Assembly (NCBI GenBank): GCA_949296425.1
Contig: CASFPN010000042.1
Coordinates: forward strand, 16,567 to 80,566
Direction of reading: 5' to 3'
Length of the DNA: 64,000 bases
DNA from: an uncultured bacterium
GTDB taxonomy: Bacteria; Cyanobacteriota; Vampirovibrionia; Gastranaerophilales; Gastranaerophilaceae
Part shown: one piece after another, positions 1 through 8,611 of the stretch
How positions within the stretch are numbered: position 1 is the stretch's first letter
How the letters are laid out: each line of letters opens with the position of its first letter
Notes under the pieces: generated by a model
Told to the model about the DNA's origin: nothing
Database searches by the model: none
The model's input: the letters and a program-made list of their open reading frames with translations, nothing else
Made by a program: the position numbers and the translations under genes

Positions 1-109
1 AAACGAATTATAATTGTTTAAATTTAGCATATTTCATTACTTTTTGTTAAATAATTTCATCTGTTTAAATGTTTTTCCGGTAAAAATTTGTAAAAAAACG
101 TTAAAAAGC

Positions 110-137
110 TTGCGTTCTGAAAAAATTCGGCTATAAT
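110..137 (+). promoter_or_regulatory. Candidate sigma-70 promoter of the HU gene
   Basis: A TATAAT box at 132-137 is preceded by TTGCGT at 110-115 with a 16-base spacer. It lies just upstream of the HU ribosome binding site and start at 169. This is motif matching only. Confidence 0.5.
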
Positions 138-168
138 GATTTATGTACAAAGAAGAAGGAGTTTTATC

Positions 169-447
169 ATGAACAAAGAAGAATTAGTACAAGAAATTGC
201 AAAAAAATCAAGTGTTACACAAAAAGAAGCTTCAGAAGTTTTGAGCGCTTTAATTGAAACTATCCAAAAAACAGTTTCTAAAGGCAAAAAAGTTACTTTA
301 GTAGGTTTTGGTACATTTGAATCAAGAAAAAGAGCAGCAAGAATCGGTCGTAACCCTCAAACAGGCAAGGAATTAAAAATCCCTGCAACTACAGTTCCGG
401 CATTCTCAGCTGGTAAAAAATTCAAAGAAGCTGTTAACAAAAAATAA
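169..447 (+). CDS. hup: HU-family nucleoid DNA-binding protein
   Basis: This is a 92-residue histone-like protein that binds and bends DNA as a dimer and helps compact the nucleoid. The family signature is clear: GFGTF at 46-50, followed by the basic DNA-binding arm with RNP at 61-63. Length is typical for HU. I chose the ATG at 169 because GAAGGAG lies 8-9 bases upstream; an in-frame ATG at 136 would add 11 residues that are not part of the family and lacks a ribosome binding site. The gene stands alone, with a promoter in front and a strong terminator behind. HU and IHF subunits look alike, but a single homodimeric HU is the most economical reading. Confidence 0.95.
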   Translation: MNKEELVQEIAKKSSVTQKEASEVLSALIETIQKTVSKGKKVTLVGFGTFESRKRAARIGRNPQTGKELKIPATTVPAFSAGKKFKEAVNKK

Positions 448-472
448 GCAGTTTTTTGAATCGAAAACTTTG

Positions 473-502
473 AAAGACACTCTAATATGGGTGTCTTTTT
501 TT
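473..502 (+). terminator. Rho-independent terminator after HU
   Basis: The stem AAAGACAC / GTGTCTTT (473-480 and 491-498) closes a 10-base loop and is followed by a T run. It separates HU from the poly-G leader gene at 552. Confidence 0.85.
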
Positions 503-551
503 ATATATTATGTTATAATAAATAATATAGCTTAAAAGAATGGAGAGAATT

Positions 552-605
552 ATGGAAATATTAGAAATTATTAAGAACTTCGGGGGGGGGGCACATCTCG
601 GCTAA
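552..605 (+). CDS. Poly-G leader frame of prepilin locus 1, out of frame here
   Basis: A short frame starts at ATG 552 behind GGAGAG and encodes MEILEIIKNF, then runs into ten consecutive G (582-591). With ten G it reads GGGAHLG and stops at TAA 603-605. One extra G (11) would put it in frame with the prepilin frame that runs to 1762, and that frame has no stop between the tract and 659. The start closely resembles the leaders at 56032 and 63961 (MNILRNIKNF followed by the G tract), and the 56032 leader has 11 G and is in frame. I read this as the OFF state of a slippage switch. The function is inferred; the sequence relationships are directly visible. Confidence 0.6.
   Translation: MEILEIIKNFGGGAHLG
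582..591 (+). repeat. Homopolymer tract G10
   Basis: Ten consecutive G follow TTC and precede CACATC, inside the leader frame that begins at 552. Such a run is very unlikely by chance in DNA this AT-rich, and the same kind of tract recurs at 46696, 49670, 56062 and 63991. Confidence 0.95.
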
Positions 606-658
606 CCGGAGGTCAGGAAGGCAGGAGGACAAGTGGTCAAGCTTGTTTAAGAAATTTC

Positions 659-1762
659 ATGCTGAACTTGTTTCAGCATCTCTTCATTAGATACAAAGAT
701 GTCAAGAGGCAAAGTTGCGAAGCTATTATCGAAAATCTTTTCCCTCTCTCGGGAGAGGGATTAAGGGAGAGGGTAAATTTAGAAGGTAGGAAGCTAAGAA
801 AATATGAGGGTAAGCTATTAACGCTGCCGGATGTCAAGAGGTCAGTATGTCACGCTAGTATCGGTAATAAGTCTTTGAACAATTTGACCAAGCTATCTAT
901 AAATGAAAATCGCCTGCCTTCCTGCCCTCGGTGCTTGTGTTCCTCTGAACCGTCCTCACCCACCCCTCATCCTGAACTTCGTCCCACCTTCTCCCACACA
1001 GGTGCGAATGAAAAAATAGATGCTTTCCCCCTTTACTCTTCAATGAAAAAGAAAGCCGCGTTTACTCTTGCTGAAGTTCTCATTACCCTTGGCATCATCG
1101 GCGTGGTTGCTGCGATGACTTTATCTTCACTTATAAATAATGTTAAAAATAAAGGATACGTTGAAGGACTTAAAAAAGCTTATTCTATTTTGCAAAGCGC
1201 AACTAATGATATCGTAAATGATATGGGCGGGCCGCCATCTACTTGGATACCGGATGCATACAAGATAGCGCAAACAGATGGTTATGAAGCCGCCAAAGAT
1301 GCACAGAAAACTGTTATTAATATGTACGTATCAAAAATGAAAGTTGTTCAAGTTTGTGACAGATATTTTTTTAACAAAACGGAAGCTTGTGTCCCTGAGA
1401 TGTCTGCGTATAAAAAATTGAATAATAAAACAATAACTGAAACGTGGGATATTCCTTATCAATTTGCTTATCCTATTCAACTGGCAAATGGAATGAATAT
1501 TGGATTTCGTTTTATGAGTAATGATAGCGGCGGAGTTTTATGGGGAGAACCTCCGATACGTTTTACGGTTGATGTCAATGGTAAAGCAAAACCCAATAAA
1601 GTTGGTCGTGATATATTTTATTTATATTTAAATAACGAAGGAAAAGTTTTACCTTACGGTGACGGAATCTACGGAAATGACCATAAAGATGACTGTAACA
1701 CGTCAGATATGGGGGCAAGCTGTGCGTATAAAGTCCTTATGGAAGATGCTATGAATTATTAA
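659..1762 (+). CDS. Type IV pilin-like prepilin, locus 1
   Basis: The protein contains a prepilin-type N-terminal core, KKKAAFTLAEVLITLGIIGVVAAM, split here as KKKAA then FTLAEVLITLGIIGVVAAM. The glutamate at mature position 5 and the hydrophobic helix are as in type IV pilins and type II secretion pseudopilins. A roughly 210-residue globular part with paired cysteines follows. The conventional start would be ATG 1043 (MKKKAAFTLAE), giving 239 residues, but it has no ribosome binding site. The open frame continues upstream to 659 and further to the poly-G tract, through sequence derived from intergenic repeats. The true N-terminus is therefore uncertain: leader fusion, 659 or 1043. Prepilin peptidase would cleave before the phenylalanine. 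Whether it forms a pilus or a secretion pseudopilus cannot be told here. Confidence 0.75.
   Translation: MLNLFQHLFIRYKDVKRQSCEAIIENLFPLSGEGLRERVNLEGRKLRKYEGKLLTLPDVKRSVCHASIGNKSLNNLTKLSINENRLPSCPRCLCSSEPSSPTPHPELRPTFSHTGANEKIDAFPLYSSMKKKAAFTLAEVLITLGIIGVVAAMTLSSLINNVKNKGYVEGLKKAYSILQSATNDIVNDMGGPPSTWIPDAYKIAQTDGYEAAKDAQKTVINMYVSKMKVVQVCDRYFFNKTEACVPEMSAYKKLNNKTITETWDIPYQFAYPIQLANGMNIGFRFMSNDSGGVLWGEPPIRFTVDVNGKAKPNKVGRDIFYLYLNNEGKVLPYGDGIYGNDHKDDCNTSDMGASCAYKVLMEDAMNY
740..775. repeat. GGGAGAGGG palindromic repeat
   Basis: The sequence CCCTCTC TCGG GAGAGGG followed by TTAAGGGAGAGGG is one copy of a hairpin repeat. The same motif occurs at about 6068-6092, 37370-37402 and 37778-37810. Here it lies inside the open frame upstream of the prepilin core. 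Confidence 0.6.
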
Positions 1763-1769
1763 AGACCGC

Positions 1770-4700
1770 TTAATCAACCGAGAATATTTCTTTAATATCG
1801 TCCATTGTAAGAGATTTAACGATATTTCTGTCAACGGATATTACGCTGTCAACAAGGTTGCGTTTGACAGTTTTAAGCTTCTGGATTTTTTCTTCAACAG
1901 TATTTTTTGTAATAAGTCTATAGACAAAAACTTTTTTAGTCTGGCCGATACGATAGGCTCTGTCTGTTGCCTGATCTTCAACAGCAGGGTTCCACCACGG
2001 ATCGTAATGGATTACGTAATCCGCGCCTGTCAGGTTCAACCCTGTTCCGCCGGCTTTCAAACTTATCAGGAAGATAGGTATTGACGGCGTTGAATTAAAT
2101 CTTTCAACAGCTCCCTGTCTGTCTTTTGTTTTCCCTGTCAAATATTCGTAAGGAATGCCTTCTCTTTCAAGCCATGCCTTAATAATATCAAGCATGTCGA
2201 CAAACTGGCTGAATAATAGTATTCTGTGTCCCTCATCTATGATTTCTTCAAGCATAGATTTGAGTTTTTCAAATTTGCCTGATTTCATAATATTTTTTAC
2301 GTTGTTTTTATCATAAAGTCTCGGGTGGCAGCAGATTTGACGCAATCTGAGAAGTGCCGAGAATATTGACAGTCTGCTCTTTTCAAGTCCGTTTTGTTCA
2401 ATTGATTTGAATAATTCTTCTTTAGTACTGTCAAGAATCTGGAGGTAGAAATCTCTTTGTTCATCTGTAAGTTCGCAGTATGCAATGTTTTCAACTTTAT
2501 CAGGAAGGTCTTTTGCAACGTCACGTTTCATACGACGCAGAATGAACGGATAAATTTGTAATTTTAAACGTTTTTCAACTGTTTTGTCCTGACGTTCCAT
2601 AATCGGATTTACATATCTGTAATTAAATTCAGAAACGCTGAACAAAAATCCCGGCATAAGAAAATCAAATACAGACCATAATTCTTCAAGTTTGTTTTCA
2701 ATCGGGGTACCGGATAGTGCAAGTTTATGAACTGCCTGCAATTTTTTTACGGCCTGTGCAGTTTGCGACATTGCATTTTTAATATTCTGCGATTCATCAA
2801 GAATTACGTATCTGAAATTGTATTCTTTGAGCTTGTTAATATCTCGTCTAACAAGTGCATAACTCGTTATGACAACATCGTAATTCGGGATTTCTTTAAA
2901 CAAATGTTTTCTGTCCGCGCCGGAAATTTTTAGAGTTGTTAACGTAGGTGCAAACTTTTGAATTTCGGCTTCCCAGTTAAATACAACTGTTGTCGGGCAT
3001 ATTACAAGTGTCGGCATAGCCCCGTCTTCTTCTTTAGCTTTTTGAATTGCAGCCAGTGCTTGAAGTGTTTTACCAAGCCCCATATCATCGGCAAGTATTC
3101 CGTTTAAACCGTACTTATACATAAACCATAGCCAGCCAAAGCCCTTGATTTGATATTCACGGAATTCTGCGTTAATACCTTGAGGAAGTTCCAGATTTTC
3201 AGATGTTGAAAATGTTGACATCTGTTCCCAGAATTTCTGGAATTCATCACTTAAAACAAGTTCTACATCAAGATTTTTAAGTTCGTTAATTAGACCTGCA
3301 CGGTAAGTTTTTACAATAAATTTGTTTTCCGTATTTCTGTATACATCAAACGAGTTAAAAGCACGCATCATTGCATAAATATTTTGCGCAGGATATTCTA
3401 CAAAACCTAAACTTCTTATTCTGCTGTACTTTTCTCCATTTTGAATCGTATCATATATTTCATCAAAATTGATAATTTCTTCTCCAACCTGACCGTAGAG
3501 AAAGATTTCAAACGAGTCTTCTGATTCTTCGGTAAAATCTATTTTTGCACACAGTTTGAACGGGTCATCCAGAAGTTTGAAGAATGACATATCATCTTTT
3601 TCAACAAATTTCCAGCCCTCGCCTGCTTGTTTAATATAATAGTTATAAAAATCTATTGCATTTTCTTTTTCAAGAGCAAGGTTGTTTGTCTGCATTGGAA
3701 CAAATTTGCAGGCTAGAAGCATCTGGTAGGCTTCCTGTTCATGCTTTAGATTCCGCTTAATCCAGTAGACCAAATCTTCACCGGGTTTTTTAATCGTAAT
3801 ATAGGGAGCTTTTTCCGCTGTAGTTTTTGAATACGGAACAACAACTCCGTCATATTCAAATTCCAGTGAAGCTTTCAGTGATTGATCATAATCAATCCCC
3901 ATTGTAACAATGTTCAGCGGCGGACGTTCTTCAAGCATGAGTTTGCTGATATTATCCGCAATTTCAACGTCCATAATTTCTTGAAGTTTAGGCAGTTCTT
4001 CATAAATAAATTTGCCGCCGTCAGCATCTTTCAGGTCTGTGAAAGATGATTTGAGGATATTTTGCGGCAAAGAATTCATTGCAATATTGGTGGGGAATAT
4101 TATATTTTTATATCTTCCCCATTTTAAGTGTCTTGAAAAATACCGTACTTCTTCAAGCGGGTAGGCATCATCTTTGTCAGGTCTTTTCCATTCAAGTGAT
4201 AAAAGAATTGTGCCTTGAGCACCTGTATTAACGGTTAAAATAAGTTTCCATTCTTCATCGGTGAATTTAAGTCTTTCTTTTGTCTTTTCGTCTAAAACTT
4301 CATCAGCTTTAGAAAGAAGAGTAAACATCGGTCCGAATTTTGTAATTGGAATATCATACCATCCGGCTTTTTTATCCTGTCTTGATATTGTTAAAAGCTG
4401 CTGGAATATTGCGACTTCGACCTTTTGTGAATTATTAAGTTCAAAATTTTTGTCCTGTTTTTGTGCTTCAATAAGAGCGCGTAATATAGGTTCAATCTGT
4501 CTTACAACTTTTCCGGTTTCTCTTGAACGAACAAGAACCGAGAAGAAGTTTGCTTTTCTTTTTGAATTGAAGTGGAATATGAAATTTCCCTGCGGTTCTT
4601 CCGTTAATGCTGTATTTTCATCCGGAAAATCAAATTCCATGCCGTATTTAGTTTCGAGCCAATCTTCATAAGCGTGTTCATCAATCGCTTTTAAAGCGAC

Positions 4701-4955
4701 AGCAACAGCATGTTTGCACCATTCTTCTTTCAGCGGGCAGTTACAGCGGGCTTCAACTTTGTTTTTTTTAAAGATTAAATCTGTATTATAATGATCCTGA
4801 AAATTCCCTTTTACTTTAGCCATATAGAAATTTTTTTCAGGATAATTGTCGAACACCATATCTTTAAGATGGTATTCATAACCTCTGCGCCAGCTTCCCG
4901 CACTCGCATTTTCTTTTATATACTTGTAGTTAAATTCCTGTGGTTTAACACTCAT
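1770..4955 (-). CDS. SNF2-family helicase/ATPase with SWIM zinc finger
   Basis: This is a 1061-residue Swi2/Snf2-type DNA-dependent ATPase. The N-terminus carries a SWIM zinc-binding motif (C71, C73, C80, H82). The C-terminal half has the helicase motifs: ADDMGLGKT (Walker A, near residue 624), LDESQ in place of the usual DEAH (near 718), SGTPIENKLEELWS, and GGTGLNL followed by ATDRAYRIGQ (motifs V and VI, near 997). The SWIM plus SNF2 architecture is common in bacteria, where such proteins translocate on double-stranded DNA, but the specific role is unknown. It ends 7 bases from the convergent prepilin gene. The ribosome binding site at 4955 is weak. Confidence 0.9.
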   Translation of the reverse strand: MSVKPQEFNYKYIKENASAGSWRRGYEYHLKDMVFDNYPEKNFYMAKVKGNFQDHYNTDLIFKKNKVEARCNCPLKEEWCKHAVAVALKAIDEHAYEDWLETKYGMEFDFPDENTALTEEPQGNFIFHFNSKRKANFFSVLVRSRETGKVVRQIEPILRALIEAQKQDKNFELNNSQKVEVAIFQQLLTISRQDKKAGWYDIPITKFGPMFTLLSKADEVLDEKTKERLKFTDEEWKLILTVNTGAQGTILLSLEWKRPDKDDAYPLEEVRYFSRHLKWGRYKNIIFPTNIAMNSLPQNILKSSFTDLKDADGGKFIYEELPKLQEIMDVEIADNISKLMLEERPPLNIVTMGIDYDQSLKASLEFEYDGVVVPYSKTTAEKAPYITIKKPGEDLVYWIKRNLKHEQEAYQMLLACKFVPMQTNNLALEKENAIDFYNYYIKQAGEGWKFVEKDDMSFFKLLDDPFKLCAKIDFTEESEDSFEIFLYGQVGEEIINFDEIYDTIQNGEKYSRIRSLGFVEYPAQNIYAMMRAFNSFDVYRNTENKFIVKTYRAGLINELKNLDVELVLSDEFQKFWEQMSTFSTSENLELPQGINAEFREYQIKGFGWLWFMYKYGLNGILADDMGLGKTLQALAAIQKAKEEDGAMPTLVICPTTVVFNWEAEIQKFAPTLTTLKISGADRKHLFKEIPNYDVVITSYALVRRDINKLKEYNFRYVILDESQNIKNAMSQTAQAVKKLQAVHKLALSGTPIENKLEELWSVFDFLMPGFLFSVSEFNYRYVNPIMERQDKTVEKRLKLQIYPFILRRMKRDVAKDLPDKVENIAYCELTDEQRDFYLQILDSTKEELFKSIEQNGLEKSRLSIFSALLRLRQICCHPRLYDKNNVKNIMKSGKFEKLKSMLEEIIDEGHRILLFSQFVDMLDIIKAWLEREGIPYEYLTGKTKDRQGAVERFNSTPSIPIFLISLKAGGTGLNLTGADYVIHYDPWWNPAVEDQATDRAYRIGQTKKVFVYRLITKNTVEEKIQKLKTVKRNLVDSVISVDRNIVKSLTMDDIKEIFSVD

Positions 4956-5072
4956 TGTGTATTAGAGTATCTCTTTCTTTCCCTAAGGGTACAAATTAGC
5001 TGATATAGAAGTATTTTCTATAAGCCCTTATACAATGATATTATACATGAATAATAAAAAAAGGCAAGATAT

Positions 5073-5537
5073 TTATCCTAATAAAATATGAAAATGGAAG
5101 AAGTACGCAAACACAATTCCGAAAAGCGCGCCCATAATAACTTCAAAAGGTGTATGTCCCAGCAGTTCTTTCAGTTTTCCGCCTATAGCCTGAACGTCAT
5201 GTTTGTAAAAATCATCCATCATTCGATTCAAGCATGCTGCGGTTTTACCTGCGGCACGTCTAACACCTGCTGCGTCATACATTGTTATTAGGGCGTATCC
5301 CAGTGCAACCGCAAACACAATTGAATCAAAACCTTCAATTATTCCGACAATAGTCGAAAGTGACATAACGCCGGCCGAATGTGAACTTGGCATTCCGCCT
5401 GTTGTTGTGAATATTTTAAAATTAATTTTTTTTGTCTTAATAGTAAATATAACAAATTTTATTAACTGAGCTATGAAAGCAGCCAGAATTCCTGCTGCTA
5501 AAGCTTCATAACCGGTATTTAAGATACTTTTTATCAT
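5073..5537 (-). CDS. Divergent PAP2-family membrane protein (YuiD-like)
   Basis: The 154-residue protein has about four hydrophobic segments. Its GMPSSHS motif (48-54) is characteristic of the divergent PAP2 / acid phosphatase-vanadium haloperoxidase-related family (DUF212, Bacillus YuiD type). The PSSHS block matches one phosphatase signature of PAP2 enzymes. Membership in the family is well supported, but the substrate, probably a lipid phosphate, is unknown. AAGGA lies 6 bases before the ATG at 5537. The gene is monocistronic, followed upstream by a repeat element. Confidence 0.85.
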   Translation of the reverse strand: MIKSILNTGYEALAAGILAAFIAQLIKFVIFTIKTKKINFKIFTTTGGMPSSHSAGVMSLSTIVGIIEGFDSIVFAVALGYALITMYDAAGVRRAAGKTAACLNRMMDDFYKHDVQAIGGKLKELLGHTPFEVIMGALFGIVFAYFFHFHILLG

Positions 5538-5611
5538 ATATATCCTTAATTATGTCTCTTACGGTATTTAATTGTAGCATAAGAATGTAATTTTTGTAAA
5601 ATATGTGAACA

Positions 5612-6118
5612 TAACAAATATTATGGGAAGTAAATAGTTGAATAAGATAATAAGTCATTACGGTGCGCTTTAGCGCTCGTAAAATTATAATAATCTGCAC
5701 TTAATGAAACAGCAACAAAGCGGATGCTGTTTGAGTGGTAAAAAGATGCTGCGGAAAACCGGACATTTTGCACAAAATCAATAGATTTTGGCAAAAGCAG
5801 TCAAACAAGTTCAGCATGACGTGATAATATAGCGAGTTCATCCGCTAGGGTTGAATTTAGTGCAGATTAAACGGTCAGCGCGTTTTTCTTTCTTTGCTTA
5901 ATTTCTTTCTCCTCTTACATTGTCGGCATTAAACGGGTCTGCCGGCAAGGCTCATCGCCTTGACCATTCGCCCTCTGCCGACAATGCGCTTTACGTCGCT
6001 TAAAAAGAAAGAAATTAAGTGCGGGGTGCGGGGACGCATAGTTCCCGCATAACAAAACCCTATCCATTAATCCCTCTCCCTGGGAGAGGGATTAATATAA
6101 TTCCCATAATATTTGTTA
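5612..6118. mobile_element. MITE-like inverted-repeat element, copy A
   Basis: This ~507-base non-coding block is bounded by an 18-base perfect terminal inverted repeat (5612-5629 and 6101-6118, TAACAAATATTATGGGAA and its complement). It is nearly identical over most of its length to the block at about 37279-37837. Inside are a GGGAGAGGG hairpin, the pair CTTAATTTCTTTC / GAAAGAAATTAAG and no plausible gene. It looks like a non-autonomous element mobilised by a transposase encoded elsewhere. It fills the gap between the YuiD-like gene and the prenyltransferase gene. Confidence 0.75.
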
Positions 6119-6124
6119 CGTAAA

Positions 6125-7027
6125 TTAACAAGTTTTGATTTTATTGAGGATTTGTTCAAAAACTTCTGATTTAATATTATTTTTTTCTAAAATTTTAAAG
6201 CAATTGTTAATTAATTTATTTAAATCTTCTTTTGATTTTTCAAGTCCGTAAAGACTTGTGTATGTTAGTTTCCCTTCTGCCTTGTCTTTTCCTAAAGTCT
6301 TTCCCATCTGTTCAAATGTCGAGGTTTCATCTAAGATATCATCGGCAATCTGAAAAGCTATTCCAAGATTTTGTCCGAATTCTGTTATTGCTGTTATTTG
6401 TTCTTCTGATGCGTCTGCGATTACTGCCCCTGTTCTCAGTGCAAGTTTAAATAAATCGGAAGTTTTATGCGTATGTATATATTCAAGAGTTTTTTCAAGT
6501 TCATTTTTGTTAGTATCAATTTCGCCTGAAAATTCAAAAGACTGCATTAATTTTTCACTTTCAATATCTACAACTTGACCGGCTATTACCCCGTAAGCGC
6601 CTGCTGCATGAAAATATTCTTCCATAATTTTTATTAATTTTTCCGCCCCCAGTTTTTTTGAATATTGTAAAATAATTTGAGGGGCGAAAGTTAAAAGCGC
6701 ATCTCCTGCCAGAACGGCATGAGCTTCTCCGAATACCATGTGATTGGTAAGCTGGCCTCGTCTGTACATATCATTGTCCATACACGGAAGGTCATCGTGA
6801 ATAAGAGTTTGTGCGTGAAGCATTTCTATTGCGCAAGCTGTCGGAATCGCATCCTCATAATTTCCGCCAAACACACGGCAGCATTCAAGACACATTACCG
6901 GGCGCAGACGCTTGCCAGGCAATGTAACAGTGTATTTCATTGATTTAAAAATTTTTTGCGGGTAGTAAATCTGCATATATTCATCAAGTTTTTTATCAAT
7001 AAGTTCTATATAATTATTCATCTTCAT
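6125..7027 (-). CDS. ispA: Polyprenyl diphosphate synthase (farnesyl/geranylgeranyl type)
   Basis: This 300-residue trans-isoprenyl diphosphate synthase condenses isopentenyl diphosphate with allylic diphosphates to make C15 or C20 precursors. The first aspartate-rich motif is DDLPCMD (78-84, the DDx4D form of bacterial enzymes) and the second is DDILD in FQIADDILDE; the substrate-binding GKRLRP is at 38-43. I chose ATG 7027 (MKMNNYIEL), which has AAGGA upstream and overlaps the end of rsgA by 14 bases, over a longer frame reaching 7153 inside rsgA. The overlap suggests translational coupling. Chain length cannot be settled by eye. Confidence 0.9.
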   Translation of the reverse strand: MKMNNYIELIDKKLDEYMQIYYPQKIFKSMKYTVTLPGKRLRPVMCLECCRVFGGNYEDAIPTACAIEMLHAQTLIHDDLPCMDNDMYRRGQLTNHMVFGEAHAVLAGDALLTFAPQIILQYSKKLGAEKLIKIMEEYFHAAGAYGVIAGQVVDIESEKLMQSFEFSGEIDTNKNELEKTLEYIHTHKTSDLFKLALRTGAVIADASEEQITAITEFGQNLGIAFQIADDILDETSTFEQMGKTLGKDKAEGKLTYTSLYGLEKSKEDLNKLINNCFKILEKNNIKSEVFEQILNKIKTC

Positions 7028-8012
7028 TTTCAATATCCTTATATATTTTTTGCTTACAGGTATTTCTTGCGCTCTGGCGTTTCTTTTCACTGATTTTGGC
7101 AATATGCTTGTTATTAACAATTTTTTTTGTTTGTTCTTGTTTGTGTCCTTCAAATTTTATTTTTTCTTTGTATTCTTTTGCCTCTTTTATAAATTCAAGA
7201 TAGCTTTCATATCTTGTTTTATCAATTTTATCAATGTTGGAAAGCACATTACATTTATCTTCATGTATATGAAGACAGTCTGCATATTTGCATCCGTCAC
7301 GGAATTTTGAAATATCATCAAAAAGTAAATCAACATCGGCCGGAAGAATAAAATCAAATTTTACATTACTGAACCCCGGTGTATCAACAATTCTTGAGGA
7401 GTCATTAAGTTTTATGATTTCGCAGTGTCTTGTTGTATGTGTGCCGCGTTGAGTTTTTTCACTTACTTGTTTAGTGCGTAAATTTAAATCCGGATTAATT
7501 GCGTTAATCAGACTTGATTTACCTACACCGGAATTTCCGCATAAAACGCTCGTTTTATCTGTTAGCTGTCTTTCAAAATTTTTGATTCCTTTATGTTCTG
7601 TTGCCGAGGTAAAAACTATTTTGTAGCGTAATGGTTCATATATATTTTTTATTTTTTCTTTCAGTTTTTTGTCCCATTCCAAATCTTCTTTATTAAAACA
7701 AAGGACTGCCGGAACATTATAATATTTTGAAAGCGCAATATATCTGTTGAGCTGATGCAGATCCAAATCAGGTTCTTTAAGTGCCGATACAATAATAATT
7801 TGGTCAACATTAGCGACACTTGGACGTTTAATAAAATTTTTCCGCGGAATGATTTTTGTAATTGCGCCGTTTTCAAATTCGACAAAATCACCGACGAGAA
7901 TTTTTTCTTTCTGTTTTTTTAAAACCTCGCGAATTTTACATTCGTGCGTTTTTTGTCCGTCATCAACATAATAAAAATCAGAATGAATTTTATATATCTG
8001 TCCTTGTTCCAT
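7014..8012 (-). CDS. rsgA: Ribosome small-subunit-dependent GTPase A
   Basis: This is a circularly permuted GTPase of 332 residues that assists late 30S subunit maturation. The motif order is the permuted one: G4 NKED (107-110), G1 GNSGVGKS (159-166), then G3 DTPG (210-213). An N-terminal OB-fold precedes them, and a zinc-binding knuckle follows with C241, C246, H248 and C254. The lysine-rich C-terminal tail (from about 290) is probably RNA-binding. The ATG at 8012 has no ribosome binding site but sits 8 bases after a TATTAT box (see promoter), suggesting a leaderless mRNA. It is followed by ispA with overlap. Confidence 0.95.
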   Translation of the reverse strand: MEQGQIYKIHSDFYYVDDGQKTHECKIREVLKKQKEKILVGDFVEFENGAITKIIPRKNFIKRPSVANVDQIIIVSALKEPDLDLHQLNRYIALSKYYNVPAVLCFNKEDLEWDKKLKEKIKNIYEPLRYKIVFTSATEHKGIKNFERQLTDKTSVLCGNSGVGKSSLINAINPDLNLRTKQVSEKTQRGTHTTRHCEIIKLNDSSRIVDTPGFSNVKFDFILPADVDLLFDDISKFRDGCKYADCLHIHEDKCNVLSNIDKIDKTRYESYLEFIKEAKEYKEKIKFEGHKQEQTKKIVNNKHIAKISEKKRQSARNTCKQKIYKDIENEDE

Positions 8013-8020
8013 ACGGATTT

Positions 8021-8049
8021 ATAATATCATAAATAATCTGTAAGTTCAA
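8021..8049 (-). promoter_or_regulatory. Promoter directly before rsgA, likely leaderless
   Basis: On the minus strand TTGAAC (8049-8044), a 17-base spacer and TATTAT (8026-8021) stand 8 bases before the ATG. Transcription would begin at or next to the start codon. Confidence 0.55.
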
Positions 8050-8053
8050 AGTT

Positions 8054-8611
8054 TTAATTTGCCAAACCAGTGTTGACAAAGTCAGGTACCTTATTTTTAG
8101 CCATCCGCATTTGCATATATTGCTCTTTTAATTTTGCTTTTTCTTCTTTATCTGCATTTTTTGCTTTCTCGTTCATTTGAGTGTAAATTTCTTTTTCTGC
8201 TGAGTTTCCTTTAATGTAAACATCCATGTCTTTGCTTTTTTTAAAGGCATTTACATTCCCTTCATAGTTAATTTTCGGGGCTTTAAAAAGAGTGTAAAGC
8301 AATGCAAATCCGCCAATAAAAGCCATAACAAGTCCTGCCCAGGCTCCCAGTTTGAGCAGAAGTTTTTTGTTTTCTTGTACGTTTTTATGTTGCTTATCAA
8401 CTATTTTACCGGCTTTATCACCTAACTTGTCAAAAACAAAGTCACAATCCATAATTTCAAATAACAGTTTTGTGCCTAATCCTAACCCTGTTACAAATGC
8501 TGCTTTAGCCAGATTGGCTTTTTCACCGGTTTTTGATATGGGATTTTGATCTTTTTTTGACGGGGATGTTGATGCTGTAAATGTGTAATTATTTATTGCA
8601 CCGACTTTCAT
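8054..8611 (-). CDS. Hypothetical membrane protein, paralogue of its upstream neighbour
   Basis: This 185-residue protein is not one I recognise. It has an N-terminal MKVGAINNYTF segment, hydrophobic stretches near 35-55 and 90-110, and a charged, lysine-rich C-terminal half predicted helical. It shares its opening (MKxxAINxY) and an internal MDV block with the protein at 8612-9079, so the two look like diverged duplicates. Its ATG directly abuts the upstream gene's stop, with AAGGAG in that gene's last codons, so the two are translated together. The function is unknown, possibly at the cell surface or inner membrane. Confidence 0.7.
   Translation of the reverse strand: MKVGAINNYTFTASTSPSKKDQNPISKTGEKANLAKAAFVTGLGLGTKLLFEIMDCDFVFDKLGDKAGKIVDKQHKNVQENKKLLLKLGAWAGLVMAFIGGFALLYTLFKAPKINYEGNVNAFKKSKDMDVYIKGNSAEKEIYTQMNEKAKNADKEEKAKLKEQYMQMRMAKNKVPDFVNTGLAN

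Noticed and set aside
136..168. Longer HU protein from ATG 136
   Set aside because: The extra 11 residues do not fit the family and the start would overlap the promoter -10 box; ATG 169 has a good ribosome binding site.
582..591. Poly-G tracts as sequencing artefacts
   Set aside because: Two-colour sequencing can produce false poly-G, but these tracts are internal, of 9-11 bases, on both strands relative to the genes, flanked by conserved sequence and placed at the same point of related leaders. Exact lengths still need read-level confirmation.
5612..6118. CRISPR array or coding region in the repeat element
   Set aside because: There are no regularly spaced repeats and no frame with a ribosome binding site; the inverted ends and second copy at 37 kb explain the block better.
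7028..7153. Longer prenyltransferase starting inside rsgA
   Set aside because: The extra 42 residues are the shadow of the lysine-rich rsgA tail in another frame; ATG 7027 has its own ribosome binding site.
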